Positions 1-12,281 of a stretch of 64,000 nucleotides of DNA are shown here, in pieces. The notes under the pieces are model-generated. The model was not told where the DNA came from and did no database searches. It saw nothing but the letters and a program-made list of their open reading frames with translations. The stretch is from Catenulispora sp. GP43 (GTDB lineage: Bacteria; Actinomycetota; Actinomycetes; Streptomycetales; Catenulisporaceae): assembly GCF_041260665.1 (NCBI RefSeq), contig NZ_JBGCCT010000009.1, forward strand, positions 306,224 through 370,223, given 5' to 3'. How positions within the stretch are numbered: the first letter of the stretch is position 1; the number at the start of each line of letters is the position of its first letter. Made by a program: the position numbers and the translations under genes.

Positions 1-18
1 CACACCCCGCCGACGAAG

Positions 19-42
19 GCCCCGCTGCCGTAGCAGCGGGGC
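19..42 (-). terminator. Stem-loop downstream of mraY
   Basis: A perfect 10-bp stem (GCCCCGCTGC / GCAGCGGGGC) with a 4-nt CGTA loop lies 15 bp past the mraY stop. No T-run follows on the minus strand, so it may be an actinobacterial-style terminator without a U tract, or an mRNA-stabilising element between mraY and the next cluster gene outside the window. Confidence 0.5.
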
Positions 43-57
43 CCGTGGTCGGACAGG

Positions 58-1199
58 TCACTTGACGGTGATCCACCCGGCGTAGAACACGCCCAGGCCC
101 AGGCCGACGAACAGCCCGCAGATGATCCAGAACCGCACCACCACCGTCACCTCGGCCCAGCCGACGAGCTCGAAGTGGTGGTGCAGCGGGGCCATCTTGA
201 ACACCCGTTTGCCGCCGCTGATCTTGAAGTAGCCGACCTGGATCACCACCGACAGGGTGATGATCACGAACAGCCCGCCGAGCAGCGCCAGCAGCAGCTC
301 GGTCTGCGAGCAGATCGCCAGGCCGGCCAGGGCGCCGCCGAGGGCCAGGGAGCCGGTGTCGCCCATGTAGATCTTGGCCGGCGAGGTGTTCCACCACAGG
401 AAGCCGAAACAGGCCCCCATGACGGCCGCGGCCACGATCGCCAGGTCGAGTGGATCTCGGACCGGGTAGCAGCCCTGCACGCCGGTGCCGAGCGTCGCGC
501 ACGACTCGCCGTGCTGCCACACGCCGATCAGCACGTACGAGGCGAACACCATCACGCACGAGCCGGTGGCCAGGCCGTCCAGACCGTCGGTCAGGTTCAC
601 GCCGTTGGACGTGCCGGCGATGAGCAGGCCGGCCCAGATCACGAACAGCACCGCGCCGAGGTCGACCGCCGAGATGTTCCGCACGAACGACAGGTGCGTG
701 TTGCCCGGGGTGTAGCCCAGCGCGTTGGGGAAGTGGATGGCCATCACCGCGAACGCGATCGCGACGATCCACTGCCCGACCATCTTCGCCTTGGCCCGCA
801 GGCCCAGCGAGCGCTGCCGGAACACCTTCAGGAAGTCGTCGGTGAAGCCCACCACGCCCATGCCGGCCATCAGGAACAGCACCAGCAGCCCGGAGGCGGT
901 GGGCACCTTCATCGTGGCCAGCTTGGTGAAGCCGTAGCCGAGCAGGGTGGCCAGCACGATCACCACGCCGCCCATGGTCGGCGTGCCGCGCTTGGCCTGG
1001 TGCGTGGTCGGGCCGTCCTCACGGATCGGCTGGCCGAAGCCGTAGCGCGCCAGGGTCTTGATCGCCATCGGCGTGCCGATCAGCGAGAAGAACAGCGCGA
1101 TCCCCGCCGCGTACAGCACCCCGCGCATCTGCAGGCCGCCTTCGGAACCGGCGTGCGGAACCACCGCGCCCACCCCGGCCCAGGCCGCCGCGAAGTCGC

Positions 1200-1203
<4 letters not shown>
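58..1203 (-). CDS. mraY: Phospho-N-acetylmuramoyl-pentapeptide-transferase MraY
   Basis: An integral membrane enzyme that transfers phospho-MurNAc-pentapeptide from UDP to undecaprenyl phosphate, making lipid I. About ten hydrophobic segments are visible. Family motifs include [16 protein letters not shown], a conserved [10 protein letters not shown] loop and MAPLHHHFE near the C-terminus, holding the catalytic Asp and His residues. I chose the GTG at 1203 because GGGAGGTGA lies 8 nt upstream and the start overlaps the murF stop as GTGA. The usual family N-terminus would be Met26 (MRGVLYAAG, at 1128), giving the more typical 356 residues. Last visible gene of the minus-strand cell-wall cluster. 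Confidence 0.96.
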
Positions 1204-2770
<1,567 letters not shown>

Positions 2771-2774
<4 letters not shown>

Positions 2775-4399
2775 TGCTCGCTGCGGTCCTTTCCGGCCGC
2801 TTCCAAAGCGGCGCGCAGCACCACCCGGTCGTCGAACGGCTTCTTCACTCCTGCGATCTCCTGCCCCTGCTCATGTCCCTTGCCGGCGACGATCAGCACG
2901 TCGCCGGGGCCGCTGGCGGCGACCGCGTACGCGATCGCCTCGGCCCGGTCGGCGACCACGCGGTAATTCTGGACGGCACCGGCCAGTTCGGCGTCGGCGC
3001 CGGCGGTGACGGCCGCGAGAATGTCCGCTGAACTTTCCGTACGCGGGTTGTCATCGGTGAATACGGCCTCGTCGGCGAGCCGCACGGCGGCGGCGCCCAT
3101 CAGCGGCCGTTTGGTCTTGTCGCGGTCCCCGCCGCAGCCCACCACCACGCGCAGCCGGCCGTGGCGGCTCTCGGCCACCGGCCGCAGCGCGGACAGCGCG
3201 GTCTGCACCGCGTCCGGGGTGTGGGCGTAGTCGACGACCGCCAGGAACTCCTGGCCCGGTACCTGGACCCGCTCCATGCGGCCCGGGACGCCGTGCACGT
3301 CGCCGACCCCGGCGATGGCGGTCTCCAGGTCGATCCCGGTCACCGCCAGCAGCACGATCGCGGCCAGCGCGTTGGCGACGTTGAAGTCGCCGGGCAGCCC
3401 GGCCGAGGCCTTGTGGCGCGCGCCGTCCGGGCCGACCAGGGTGAACGCCGAGTCGTCGGCGCCGAGCACGATGTCCTCGGCGCTCCAGTCGGCGGCGTTG
3501 CCCTTGATGCTGAAGGTGTGCACCTCGACGCCGTTGTCCCGGCAGCGCTCGACGATCCGCCGGCCGTGCTCGTCGTCGACGTCGACGACGGCCCGCTCGG
3601 TGTACCCGGGCGTGAACAGCTTGGCCTTGGCCTCGAAGTAGTCCTCGAAGTCGGCGTGGAAGTCCAGGTGGTCCTGCGTCAGGTTCAGGAACGCGGCCGC
3701 CCTGAACCGGATCCCGGCGGTGCGGCCGTAGGCCAGCGCGTGGCTGGAGACCTCCATCGCGACCGCGTCGACGTGCTTCTCCACGGCGGTGGCCAGGATC
3801 GCCTGCAGATCCGGGGCTTCCGGAGTGGTGCGCACGGAGGGCACCACCTCGTCGCCGATGAGGATCTGCACGGTCCCGATGACGCCGGTCTTCAAACCGG
3901 CGCGGCGCAGGCCGCCGTCGATCAGGTAGCTGGTGGTGGTCTTGCCGTTGGTGCCGGTGACGCCGTACATCGCCAGCCGCGCGGCGGGTTCGCCGTAGAC
4001 GAACGCCGACAGCCGGCCGGCCAGGCCCCGCACGTCCTCGGCCACCAGGACCGGGACTGCCAGGCCGTCGGCATCGAGCACACTGGCGCCGGCAGCGTCG
4101 GTCACGACCGCGACCGCCCCGGCGGCCACGGCGCCGGCGGCGAACTCGGCCCCGTGCCGGGCCGCGCCCGGCCAGGCGACGTACAGGTCGCCGGGCCGGA
4201 TGCCCTGCGAGTCGTGCGAGAGCCCGGTGACCGCCGTGTCCAGGGCCTCCGTGGTCGCGGCCGCAGTGGCGGCGACTGAAGCGCCGACGTGTTCCGCACA
4301 GGCGCGAACGCTGTGCTGCGGAAGGTGATGCGGGCGCGGTGTGGAGGTCATGGGGTCCCGATACATCGTCGGATCGGCGGAGACGGTCAGTTGGGGCAC
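2771..4399 (-). CDS. murE: UDP-MurNAc-dipeptide:diaminopimelate ligase MurE
   Basis: A cytoplasmic ligase that adds diaminopimelate to UDP-MurNAc-L-Ala-D-Glu. Visible features are the P-loop GVTGTNGKTTT (146-156), EVSSHAL, the NLTQDHLDFH segment and the DNPR motif (450-453) that reads diaminopimelate rather than lysine. dapF in this same window supplies the DAP epimer. The N-terminus is uncertain. The GTG at 4399 has no clear ribosome site, and ATGs at codons 12 and 17 are alternatives. Sits 92 bp after ftsI and overlaps murF by GTGA. Confidence 0.94.
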
Positions 4400-4491
4400 G
4401 TGCGGAAGGCTACCGGTTCGCAGAGCGCGGTCGTGCGTTCAGCTCCTCGCTGATATTCGCGTCCGCCGCGCCCGCGGACCAAACCGGCTGG

Positions 4492-6708
4492 TCAGTTGCC
4501 CGAGCCGTACGTCGTCGGCAGATCCGCCAGCGGTGTGCCGGTCGGCGCGACGCCGCGGCTCTGCAACGCGAACGACATGACCTGCGTGAACACCGGCGCG
4601 GCGATCTCGGCGCCGAAGTGCGCGCCGACCGGGGCTTGCAGCGACACCGCGACGACGATCTGCGGCTTGTCGGTCGGCGCGAAACCGATGAACGACGCTG
4701 TGTAACCGTTGTAGGTGCCGCGTTTCTCGTCGTAGCGGTTCGCGGTACCGGTCTTGCCGGCGACGCGGTAGCCGGGGATCTGGGCCGTGGTGCCGGTGCC
4801 GCGCTGGGAGGTGGTGACCGCCTCCAGCATGTCGGCGACCTTCGTCGCGGTCGCGGCGCTGACCACCGGCGTGCGCTGCGGCGCCGGCGCCGGGGTGTAC
4901 TTGCCGGAGGCGTCGGTGTAGCCCCGGATCAGGGACGGCGCGATGCGCACGCCGCCGTTGGCGATGGTCTGGTAGACCGAGGCGTCCTGGACGGCGGTGG
5001 CGGCCAGGCCCTGGCCGTAGAGCACCGTGTTGCGCTCGGTGTCGCTCCACTTGTTCGGCGGGTCCAGGATGCCGGCGCTCTCACCGGGGAAGCCGATGCC
5101 GGTCTTCTGGCCGAAGCCGAACAGCCGCTGGTACTTGGCGATGGTCTGGTCGCGGTCCACGCCGTGCTGCTGGAACAGGTCCGAGACCTCGATGGTGCCG
5201 ACGTTGGAGGACGCGGCCAGGACGCCGGTCATGGTCAGGCTCCATGGGCCGTGGTCCACGTCGTCGTGGTAGAAGACGCCGCCCACGGACTTCGGCGAGG
5301 TGAAGGACGGCAGCGGGGTGTCCGGCTCGCCGACGCCGGTCTCGATGGCCGCGGACATGGTGATGACCTTGGCCACCGACCCGGGCTCGAAGGGGTCGGT
5401 GAACGCACGGTTGCCCAGGTTGGGCGTATCGGCCTGGGTGAGGTGGCGCGGGTCGAAGGTCGGGTAGTTCGACAGCGCCAGGATCTGGCCGGACTTCACG
5501 TCCTGCACCACGACGGTGCCCGACAGCGAGCCGGTCTTCTGCACCTCCTGGGCCAGCGCCTGGTCGGCGGCCCACTGGATGTCCGGGTCGATGGTGGTCT
5601 TCACACTCTGCCCGTCCACCGCCGGCTTCAGGTTGACGCCGGTGGTGGGGATCTCGACCCCGGAGGCGGCCTGGTAGGACTCCTGGCCGTCCTTGCCGGC
5701 CAGCCGGTCGTTCAGCATCTGCTCGATCCCGGCCTTGCCGGCCCCGTCGGAGTCGGTGAAGCCGATGACGTTCGCCGCCAGCCTGCCGCCGGGATAGGTG
5801 CGGCGGTCGTCGCGGGAGTTGGTGTAGACCCCGACGATGCTGGCCGGGTTGCTGGTGTTGGACACCGCCAGCGCCCGGATCTTGGCGCAGGTGGCCGGCG
5901 AGGCCTTGTGCGCCAGCACGACGTAGCGGGTGTTCTGCTTGGTCAGCGCGGCCTGCAGGTCCGCGACGCTGGGCGCGCCGCCCTGCGCGTACTCCGGCGC
6001 GGCCGAGAACAACCCGGCCAGCTTGCCGGCGAGCTCGTCGACGTCCTCGTGGTAGCGCGCGACCAGGGTCGGATCGGCGGTGACGTCGTAGGCCTCGACG
6101 GACTCGGCCAGCGGCGTCCCGTCGGCGGCCAGTATCGCGCCCCGCGAGGCGTGCAGGACGGCGGTGGCCTCGCGCCCGGTCGAGGCGGCCTGCGCGTAGC
6201 CGCCGGCATCGACGGCCTGGAGCTGGAAGAGACGGCCGGCGAACAGGGAGAACGCGAACAGCAGGCCGAACATGGTGACGCGCAGCCGCCGCCGCGGCGA
6301 GCCCATCCGCAGGGTCGGCGTGCGCGGGCCCGGCGGACGCGGGCGCGCCGGCGCGGAGGCCGCGCCGGCGGCGGAGCGGCGCGGGGGGAGTTGGCGGACC
6401 GCGGTTTTGCGGGGGCGGGGGCGCGTGCCGGGGCCGGGGCCGGGGGTGGCCGGGGCCGGGTCGCCGGGGCGGCCGGGCTCGCTCGATCGGCCGGGCTCGG
6501 TGGTTCGGCTGGACTCGCCGGAGCCGCTGGATCGATTGGCCTCGCCAGGGCGGCCGGGCTCACCGGCTCGCTTGCCCTCACCGGCTCGCTTGCCCTCGCC
6601 GGATCGGTTGGCCTCGCCAGGGCGGCGCGGCTTGAGGCGGTCGCGGCGCTCGGCGGACTGGCGCGGACGTCCGGGGCGGGGGTCTTCGGGGCGGTCGCGG
6701 TCACTCAT
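4492..6708 (-). CDS. ftsI: Septal peptidoglycan transpeptidase FtsI (PBP3)
   Basis: A class B penicillin-binding protein that cross-links septal peptidoglycan. It has a cytoplasmic tail of about 140 residues rich in Pro, Arg, Gly and Ser, one membrane segment (about 144-160), a PBP dimerisation domain (about 185-350) and a transpeptidase domain with S444-VAK, S500-SN and KTG (652-654). At 738 residues it is about 100 longer than usual, because of the tail, which contains repeats of GEGKRAGE/GEANRS type. ATG start, 42 bp after the FtsL-like gene. Partner proteins would be FtsW and FtsL/FtsB. Confidence 0.93.
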   Translation of the reverse strand: MSDRDRPEDPRPGRPRQSAERRDRLKPRRPGEANRSGEGKRAGEGKRAGEPGRPGEANRSSGSGESSRTTEPGRSSEPGRPGDPAPATPGPGPGTRPRPRKTAVRQLPPRRSAAGAASAPARPRPPGPRTPTLRMGSPRRRLRVTMFGLLFAFSLFAGRLFQLQAVDAGGYAQAASTGREATAVLHASRGAILAADGTPLAESVEAYDVTADPTLVARYHEDVDELAGKLAGLFSAAPEYAQGGAPSVADLQAALTKQNTRYVVLAHKASPATCAKIRALAVSNTSNPASIVGVYTNSRDDRRTYPGGRLAANVIGFTDSDGAGKAGIEQMLNDRLAGKDGQESYQAASGVEIPTTGVNLKPAVDGQSVKTTIDPDIQWAADQALAQEVQKTGSLSGTVVVQDVKSGQILALSNYPTFDPRHLTQADTPNLGNRAFTDPFEPGSVAKVITMSAAIETGVGEPDTPLPSFTSPKSVGGVFYHDDVDHGPWSLTMTGVLAASSNVGTIEVSDLFQQHGVDRDQTIAKYQRLFGFGQKTGIGFPGESAGILDPPNKWSDTERNTVLYGQGLAATAVQDASVYQTIANGGVRIAPSLIRGYTDASGKYTPAPAPQRTPVVSAATATKVADMLEAVTTSQRGTGTTAQIPGYRVAGKTGTANRYDEKRGTYNGYTASFIGFAPTDKPQIVVAVSLQAPVGAHFGAEIAAPVFTQVMSFALQSRGVAPTGTPLADLPTTYGSGN

Positions 6709-6750
6709 GAGTGCTCCCCGTTGCTGCTCGGGAGGTTGCTGGCTGGAGGA

Positions 6751-7560
6751 TCATCGGCCGGCCCCGGTCGGAGTGGGGATCGGTGTCGGCGCCGGGATGG
6801 CCTGCTGGGCCGGTGCCGGAACCGCTCCGGGCTTGGCAGCCGGGCCGCTCGGGGTCGGCGTAGTCGGCGTAGTCGGCGTGCTCGGCGTGCTCGGCGCGGC
6901 AGGCGTTGGTGTGGTCGCGGCAGGCGTCGTCGGCAGGACCGCGGCACCGGGAGCCGCCCCATTCGCGGTCGGGGCGGCGGAGGTCGGCGTGGGTGCGGGC
7001 GTGGGCGAGCCGAGGACCGAACCGTTCGGCGCCAGGAAGGCCGGATTCGGGTTCGGCACCATGCCCATCCGCGAGGCCTGCGAGGCCAGTGCGCCGGGAT
7101 CGTCCAGGCCGTTCAGCGACTGCTGGATCTGCTCGGACCGCTGCTCGAGCTTGGTCGCGGTGGCCTTCTGCTGCTTGATGGTGAACGCGCCCTTGTTCAG
7201 CTCGGTGTTCAGGAGCAGCAGCGCCAGCATCCCGACCGCGCCGAGCACCAACAGCACGGCCACGAACGGCAGCAGCGACGGGGTGCCTTTGCGCCCGGCC
7301 AGGACCACCAGGCGCGGCGAGATGGTGCGGCCGGGGCCTCCGGGCCCGCCGGATCCGTCAGAACCGCCAGGTCCGCCAGAACCGCCAGAACCGCCACCAG
7401 GTCCTTCGCCGCGAAGCCCGCCTAAGCGGCCGGCGGCACCGCCACCCGCGCGCTCGCCGGAGGCGTTCTCGCTCCCCGGGCCGCTCGCCCCAGCCCCGGC
7501 CCCCGTGTCACCGCCGGCCCGACCCGCCCGGCCGCCGTCCCCGCCGCCCGAAGACCCCAT
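6751..7560 (-). CDS. FtsL-like septum formation protein
   Basis: A single-pass membrane protein in the ftsL position between rsmH and ftsI. The order is a Gly-rich cytoplasmic region (1-85), a membrane segment (about 97-118), a short coiled-coil-like stretch (LNKGAFTIKQQKATATKLEQ, then QQSLNGLDDPGALASQA), and a long Pro/Thr/Ala tail outside the membrane (about 185-269). FtsL sequences diverge widely, so the call rests on topology, the heptad-like segment and the locus. At 269 residues it is about double the size of many FtsL proteins, owing to both low-complexity ends. It starts 2 bp after the rsmH stop, implying coupling. Confidence 0.75.
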   Translation of the reverse strand: MGSSGGGDGGRAGRAGGDTGAGAGASGPGSENASGERAGGGAAGRLGGLRGEGPGGGSGGSGGPGGSDGSGGPGGPGRTISPRLVVLAGRKGTPSLLPFVAVLLVLGAVGMLALLLLNTELNKGAFTIKQQKATATKLEQRSEQIQQSLNGLDDPGALASQASRMGMVPNPNPAFLAPNGSVLGSPTPAPTPTSAAPTANGAAPGAAVLPTTPAATTPTPAAPSTPSTPTTPTTPTPSGPAAKPGAVPAPAQQAIPAPTPIPTPTGAGR

Positions 7561-7562
7561 CG

Positions 7563-8513
7563 CTACCCCTCCCTCACGCGCTCGGCGGCCCGCAGCTTCG
7601 CCGAGGCGGCCCGCGGGTTCTCCGCGATCTCGGCCTCGGTCGGCGGCTCGGCGCCCCGCGTCAGCAGCCTGAACTTCGGCTGGTACTGCTCCGGCACCAC
7701 CGGCAGCCCGGGCGGGGCCGCCGACTCCGAGGCCTTCGCGAACACCCGCTTGACCAGCCGGTCCTCCAGCGAGTGGTACGACAGCACCGCGATCCGCCCG
7801 CCGAGTCCGGTGGCCGCGACCGCCGCCGGCAGCGCCCGCTCCAGCACCGGCAGTTCGTCGTTCACCGCGATGCGCAGAGCCTGGAAGGTGCGCTTGGCCG
7901 GGTGGCCTCCGGTGCGCCGGGTGGCCGCCGGGATCGAGTCCCGTACCAGATCGGACAGACGCGCCGTGGTCGTGAACGGTTCCCGTTCGCGCTCGGCCAC
8001 GATGTTGTCGGCGATGCGGCGCGCGAAGCGCTCCTCGCCGTAGTCGCGCAGGATGCGGGCGATGTCAGCGGCCGGATACGTGTTCACGATCTCCGCCGCC
8101 GTGATGCCGCGCGAGGAGTCCATGCGCATGTCCAGCGGCGCGTCGTAGCTGTACGCGAACCCGCGCTCGCGCATGTCCAGCTGGAGCGAGGAGACTCCGA
8201 GGTCGAACAACGTCCCGGACAACTCGTCGACGCCGAGCCGCTCGAGCACCTCCGGGATCTCGTCGTACACCGCGTGCACCAGCATGGCGCGCTCGCCGAA
8301 GGGCGCCAGGCGCCGGCCGGAGGCCTCCAGGGCCTGCGGGTCGCGGTCCAGGCCGATCAGCCGCGCCTGCGGGAAGCGCTGGAGGAACGCCTCGCTGTGC
8401 CCGCCGAGGCCCAAAGTGGCGTCGAGCACGACCGCCCCGGGCCGCTCAAGGGCCGGGCCGAGGATCTCGACACAGCGTTCGAGCATGACCGGGATGTGCG
8501 TCGCGCTTGTCAT
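7563..8513 (-). CDS. rsmH: 16S rRNA (cytosine-1402-N4)-methyltransferase RsmH
   Basis: A SAM-dependent methyltransferase of the MraW family that modifies C1402 of 16S rRNA. Seen: the N-terminal [13 protein letters not shown], the SAM motif [33 protein letters not shown], the [16 protein letters not shown] segment and the C-terminal [11 protein letters not shown]. At 316 residues it has normal length. ATG start. Second gene of the cluster, after mraZ, with 241 bp between them that contain a hairpin. Confidence 0.96.
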   Translation of the reverse strand: MTSATHIPVMLERCVEILGPALERPGAVVLDATLGLGGHSEAFLQRFPQARLIGLDRDPQALEASGRRLAPFGERAMLVHAVYDEIPEVLERLGVDELSGTLFDLGVSSLQLDMRERGFAYSYDAPLDMRMDSSRGITAAEIVNTYPAADIARILRDYGEERFARRIADNIVAEREREPFTTTARLSDLVRDSIPAATRRTGGHPAKRTFQALRIAVNDELPVLERALPAAVAATGLGGRIAVLSYHSLEDRLVKRVFAKASESAAPPGLPVVPEQYQPKFRLLTRGAEPPTEAEIAENPRAASAKLRAAERVREG

Positions 8514-8634
8514 CGGTGGTGGTTCCGCCTTCGGAGTCTGCCTTGTGGTTCGGGCCCACGGTATCGAGCGGACCGCAGAACCGGAGCACGCCGCGCGCCT
8601 TCTGGTCCCCGCCCGTCAAGGCCGGGTGCCGCCG

Positions 8635-8662
8635 GGCTGGCACCGGGGAAGGTGTGCCAGCC
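8635..8662 (-). other. Hairpin between mraZ and rsmH
   Basis: A 9-bp perfect inverted repeat (GGCTGGCAC / GTGCCAGCC) with a 10-nt loop lies in the 241-bp gap between mraZ and rsmH. There is no T-run. It could attenuate or stabilise the mraZ-rsmH transcript. Function is not shown by sequence alone. Confidence 0.35.
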
Positions 8663-8754
8663 TGGCGGCCCGGTCGAGCGGGAGGAGGCCACAGGGCACG
8701 CGGCGTGCGCCGTGCTCCGGCGACCACCGGAACGTCTCCGGCTGCCGCGCGGGT

Positions 8755-9207
8755 TCAGAACTGGTCCGGGGGCGCCTCCGATCCGGACGCGGAGAACGCG
8801 GACTCGGCCCCGGCCAGATAGTCGGCCCACGCCGCGGCGTCCCAGATCTCCAGCCGGGTGTCGGCGCCGATCACCACGCACTCCCGGCTCAGCCCCGCGT
8901 AGGCGCGCAGCGGAGGCGGGATCACGATCCGCCCCTGCGCGTCCGGCTGGCAGTCGTAGGCGCTGGCGAAGAACACCCGGTGGTAGTCCCGGGACGAGCG
9001 GCCTATCGCCGCGTCCGGCGCGCCGGGACGGGCGGCGCTGCGCATCTGCGCGGTCAGCTCGGCGAAGCCCTCGGCGGTCCACACCGCCAGACAGCGCTCC
9101 TGCCCCTTGGTCACCACCAGACCCGCGGCCAGTTCCTCGCGGAAGCGCGCGGGCAGGATCAGCCGGCCCTTGTCGTCCAGGGAGGGCGTGTAGGTGCCGA
9201 GGAACAC
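8755..9207 (-). CDS. mraZ: Transcriptional regulator MraZ
   Basis: A DNA-binding repressor of the division cluster with two SpoVT/AbrB-like halves. Both repeats show the family motif: [14 protein letters not shown] near the start and [15 protein letters not shown] in the second half. I place the start at GTG 9207 (residues [15 protein letters not shown] follow) because GGGAGGAGG sits 5-6 nt upstream and this matches the family N-terminus, giving 150 residues. The frame stays open 50 codons further upstream, but that stretch does not resemble the family. An operator of three 10-bp repeats lies about 105 bp upstream. Confidence 0.95.
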   Translation of the reverse strand: MFLGTYTPSLDDKGRLILPARFREELAAGLVVTKGQERCLAVWTAEGFAELTAQMRSAARPGAPDAAIGRSSRDYHRVFFASAYDCQPDAQGRIVIPPPLRAYAGLSRECVVIGADTRLEIWDAAAWADYLAGAESAFSASGSEAPPDQF

Positions 9208-9311
9208 GCGCGCCTCCTCCCGGCCGGTCGGCGTCCAGGTCGGTACCGAACAGATAGGCCGGGTCCGTAAAAAATCTGCGCATTGCGCGGTAGTCCGAAT
9301 CCGGCCCCGGT

Positions 9312-9341
9312 CCCGCTCCACTTCCCCCCACTGTACTCCAC
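9312..9341 (-). promoter_or_regulatory. MraZ operator (three 10-bp repeats)
   Basis: On the minus strand three direct repeats with a 10-bp period read GTGGAG-N4, GTGGGG-N4, GTGGAG-N4. E. coli MraZ is known to bind TGGGN repeats spaced by 5 nt, again with a 10-bp period, upstream of mraZ. The location upstream of mraZ and the periodicity fit autoregulation of the cluster. Confidence 0.65.
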
Positions 9342-9563
9342 CAAACGTCGCGGGCAACCCTCGAACATCGGATCAGGGCAGGTCACAGTGGCCTCGGACC
9401 CCGGATGAGTGATTGCCCCGAACGGGTTCTGCAACGCAGATGGTCCAGAAGACGTCTTGCCTTCAACGGGAGCGTGAAGGCGGTGGTCCAGACCACTGGG
9501 TCAAAGTTTTGGCCTCATCTATTGCCCTAGGCGCCCCGCAGTGAGCGAAGATCTGAGGAGTAC

Positions 9564-9620
9564 ATGTTTTCGCTGGGCGCGCCGTGCGATCAGCGGGAAG
9601 AGTGGACGCCCCGAGCGTGA
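9564..9620 (+). CDS. Possible 18-codon leader ORF upstream of moxR
   Basis: An ATG at 9564 is preceded by GAGGAG at 4-nt spacing and opens an ORF of 18 codons (starts MFSLGAPCDQ, ends WTPRA) that stops at 9620, before the moxR start at 9748. It lies in the 540-bp gap between mraZ and moxR. That gap also holds an inverted repeat GTGGT-CCAG-ACCAC (9483-9496) and a palindrome AAGACGTCTT (9449-9458). No function is recognised. It may be a chance ORF. Confidence 0.25.
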   Translation: MFSLGAPCDQREEWTPRA

Positions 9621-9747
9621 AGAGGCACGCGGCGGGGGCCTGGCGACCGTGCCCGCCGGATCCGGCGGATCCGACACGGCCCGGGACGCAGGCGGGGCGG
9701 CCGCGCGGAACACCGCGCGGCCGATCGGACAGTGGTGGGAGGATCCT

Positions 9748-10815
<1,068 letters not shown>

Positions 10816-10845
10816 CGCCTTCGCCGCTCACAGAAAAGGGCAACC

Positions 10846-12249
10846 ATGTCCGCCCAACAGAATCAGAACACGGAGAACACCGAGGGCCGCGGCGGGCGGC
10901 TGGCCGGCCTGACCACCCGCGGCCGGTCCTTCCTGGCCGCCGGCCTGGCCGCGATGGCCTGCGGGATGCTCTTCGACTACAAGGTGCTGCTGCGGGTCGG
11001 CGCGATGCTGGCGATGCTGCCGCTGATCGCGATCATGGTGCTGGCCCGGACCCGCTACCGGGTGTCGTGCCGGCGCGCGCTGGAGCCGGCCCGGGTCGGG
11101 GTCGGGCAGGAGGCGCGCGTGCACCTGCGGCTGGAGAACGTCTCCCGGCTGCCCTCCGGCACGCTGCTGGTCGAGGACCGGGTGCCGTACGTGCTCGGCT
11201 CCCGGCCGCGCTTCGTGCTGAACAAGGTCGAGCCCAACGGCCGGCGCCGGGTGGTCTACCGCGTGCGCTCCGACGTGCGCGGCCGCTACCTGCTGGGCCC
11301 GCTTGCGCTGCGGCTGGCCGACCCGTTCGGGCTGGTGGAGCTGTCGCGCTCGTTCTCGGCGCAGCACGCGCTGACGGTGACGCCGCAGGTCCACGCGCTG
11401 CCGAACGCCCCGGTCGGGCAGGCCTGGAGCGGGCGCGGCGAGGGCCACGCGACCTCGGTGGCCGCGGCCGGCGAGGACGACATCGGCACCCGCGAGTACC
11501 GCCACGGCGACGACCTGCGCCGGGTGCACTGGCGCTCCACGGCCCGCACCGGCGAGCTGATGGTGCGCCGCGAGGAGCAGGTGTGGCAGAGCCGGGCGAC
11601 GATCCTGCTGGACACCCGCGCGATCGCGCACCGCGGCGACGGCCCGGCCTCCTCCTTCGAGTGGGCGGTCTCCTCCGCGGCCTCGATCGCCATCCACATG
11701 GCCCGGCACGGCTACGCGGTGCGGCTGCTGACCGAGACCGGCCAGGCGGTGACCGCGGCGGCGCACGACTCCTCGGCGGCGGTCGGCCTGGACTTCGAGG
11801 GCATGCTGCTGGACGCGCTGGCCGTGGTGGAGATGAGCAACGCCGCGACGCTGTCCGGCGCGAACGCGATGCTGCGCCAGGGCGGCGGGGACAGCCTGGT
11901 GATCGCCGTGCTCGGCGACCTGTCCGGCGACGACGCCTCGGAGCTGGCCCGAGTCCGGCACTCCACGACCTCCGGCGTGGCCTTCGCCATGGACACCGCG
12001 TCCTGGCTCGGCGGCAAGCCGATGGCCCAGGCGCAGGCCCGGTTCACCGGGTCGGCGCAGGTGCTGCGGGTCGGGGGCTGGCGTGTGGTGGAGGTGGAGC
12101 CGGGCGACCGGCTGCCGGAGCTGTGGGAGCTGGCGGCGCGCCGCGGCACCGGCGGCGGCAGCGGCAGCGGCGGCTCCCGGGCGGCCGGGATGACCGGGAT
12201 GACCGGGGCGGCCGGGATGACCGGGACGGAACTGGGGGCGGCGCGATGA
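10846..12249 (+). CDS. DUF58 membrane protein
   Basis: A protein of the DUF58 family, which accompanies MoxR ATPases and transglutaminases. It has two hydrophobic segments near the N-terminus (about 28-45 and 50-68), a beta-rich middle and the hallmark GTREYRHGDDLRRVHWRSTA (214-233), followed by a von Willebrand-A-like region (ATILLDTRA). The C-terminus ends in short MTG repeats (GMTGMTGAAGMTG). A clear purine-rich ribosome site (AGAAAAGGG) precedes the ATG. It ends in ATGA overlap with an 11-codon ORF that in turn overlaps the next gene. The exact biochemical role of the family is unknown. Confidence 0.88.
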   Translation: MSAQQNQNTENTEGRGGRLAGLTTRGRSFLAAGLAAMACGMLFDYKVLLRVGAMLAMLPLIAIMVLARTRYRVSCRRALEPARVGVGQEARVHLRLENVSRLPSGTLLVEDRVPYVLGSRPRFVLNKVEPNGRRRVVYRVRSDVRGRYLLGPLALRLADPFGLVELSRSFSAQHALTVTPQVHALPNAPVGQAWSGRGEGHATSVAAAGEDDIGTREYRHGDDLRRVHWRSTARTGELMVRREEQVWQSRATILLDTRAIAHRGDGPASSFEWAVSSAASIAIHMARHGYAVRLLTETGQAVTAAAHDSSAAVGLDFEGMLLDALAVVEMSNAATLSGANAMLRQGGGDSLVIAVLGDLSGDDASELARVRHSTTSGVAFAMDTASWLGGKPMAQAQARFTGSAQVLRVGGWRVVEVEPGDRLPELWELAARRGTGGGSGSGGSRAAGMTGMTGAAGMTGTELGAAR

Positions 12250-12281
12250 CCGACGGGGACGACGGGGGTATGGAGCGATGA
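12246..12281 (+). CDS. 11-codon bridging ORF (MTDGDDGGMER)
   Basis: An ORF starts at ATG 12246 inside the DUF58 stop (ATGA) and ends at TGA 12279-12281, inside the start of the transglutaminase gene (ATGA 12278). It is not proven to be translated. Terminating ribosomes could use it as a stepping stone to couple the two genes. Confidence 0.3.
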   Translation: MTDGDDGGMER

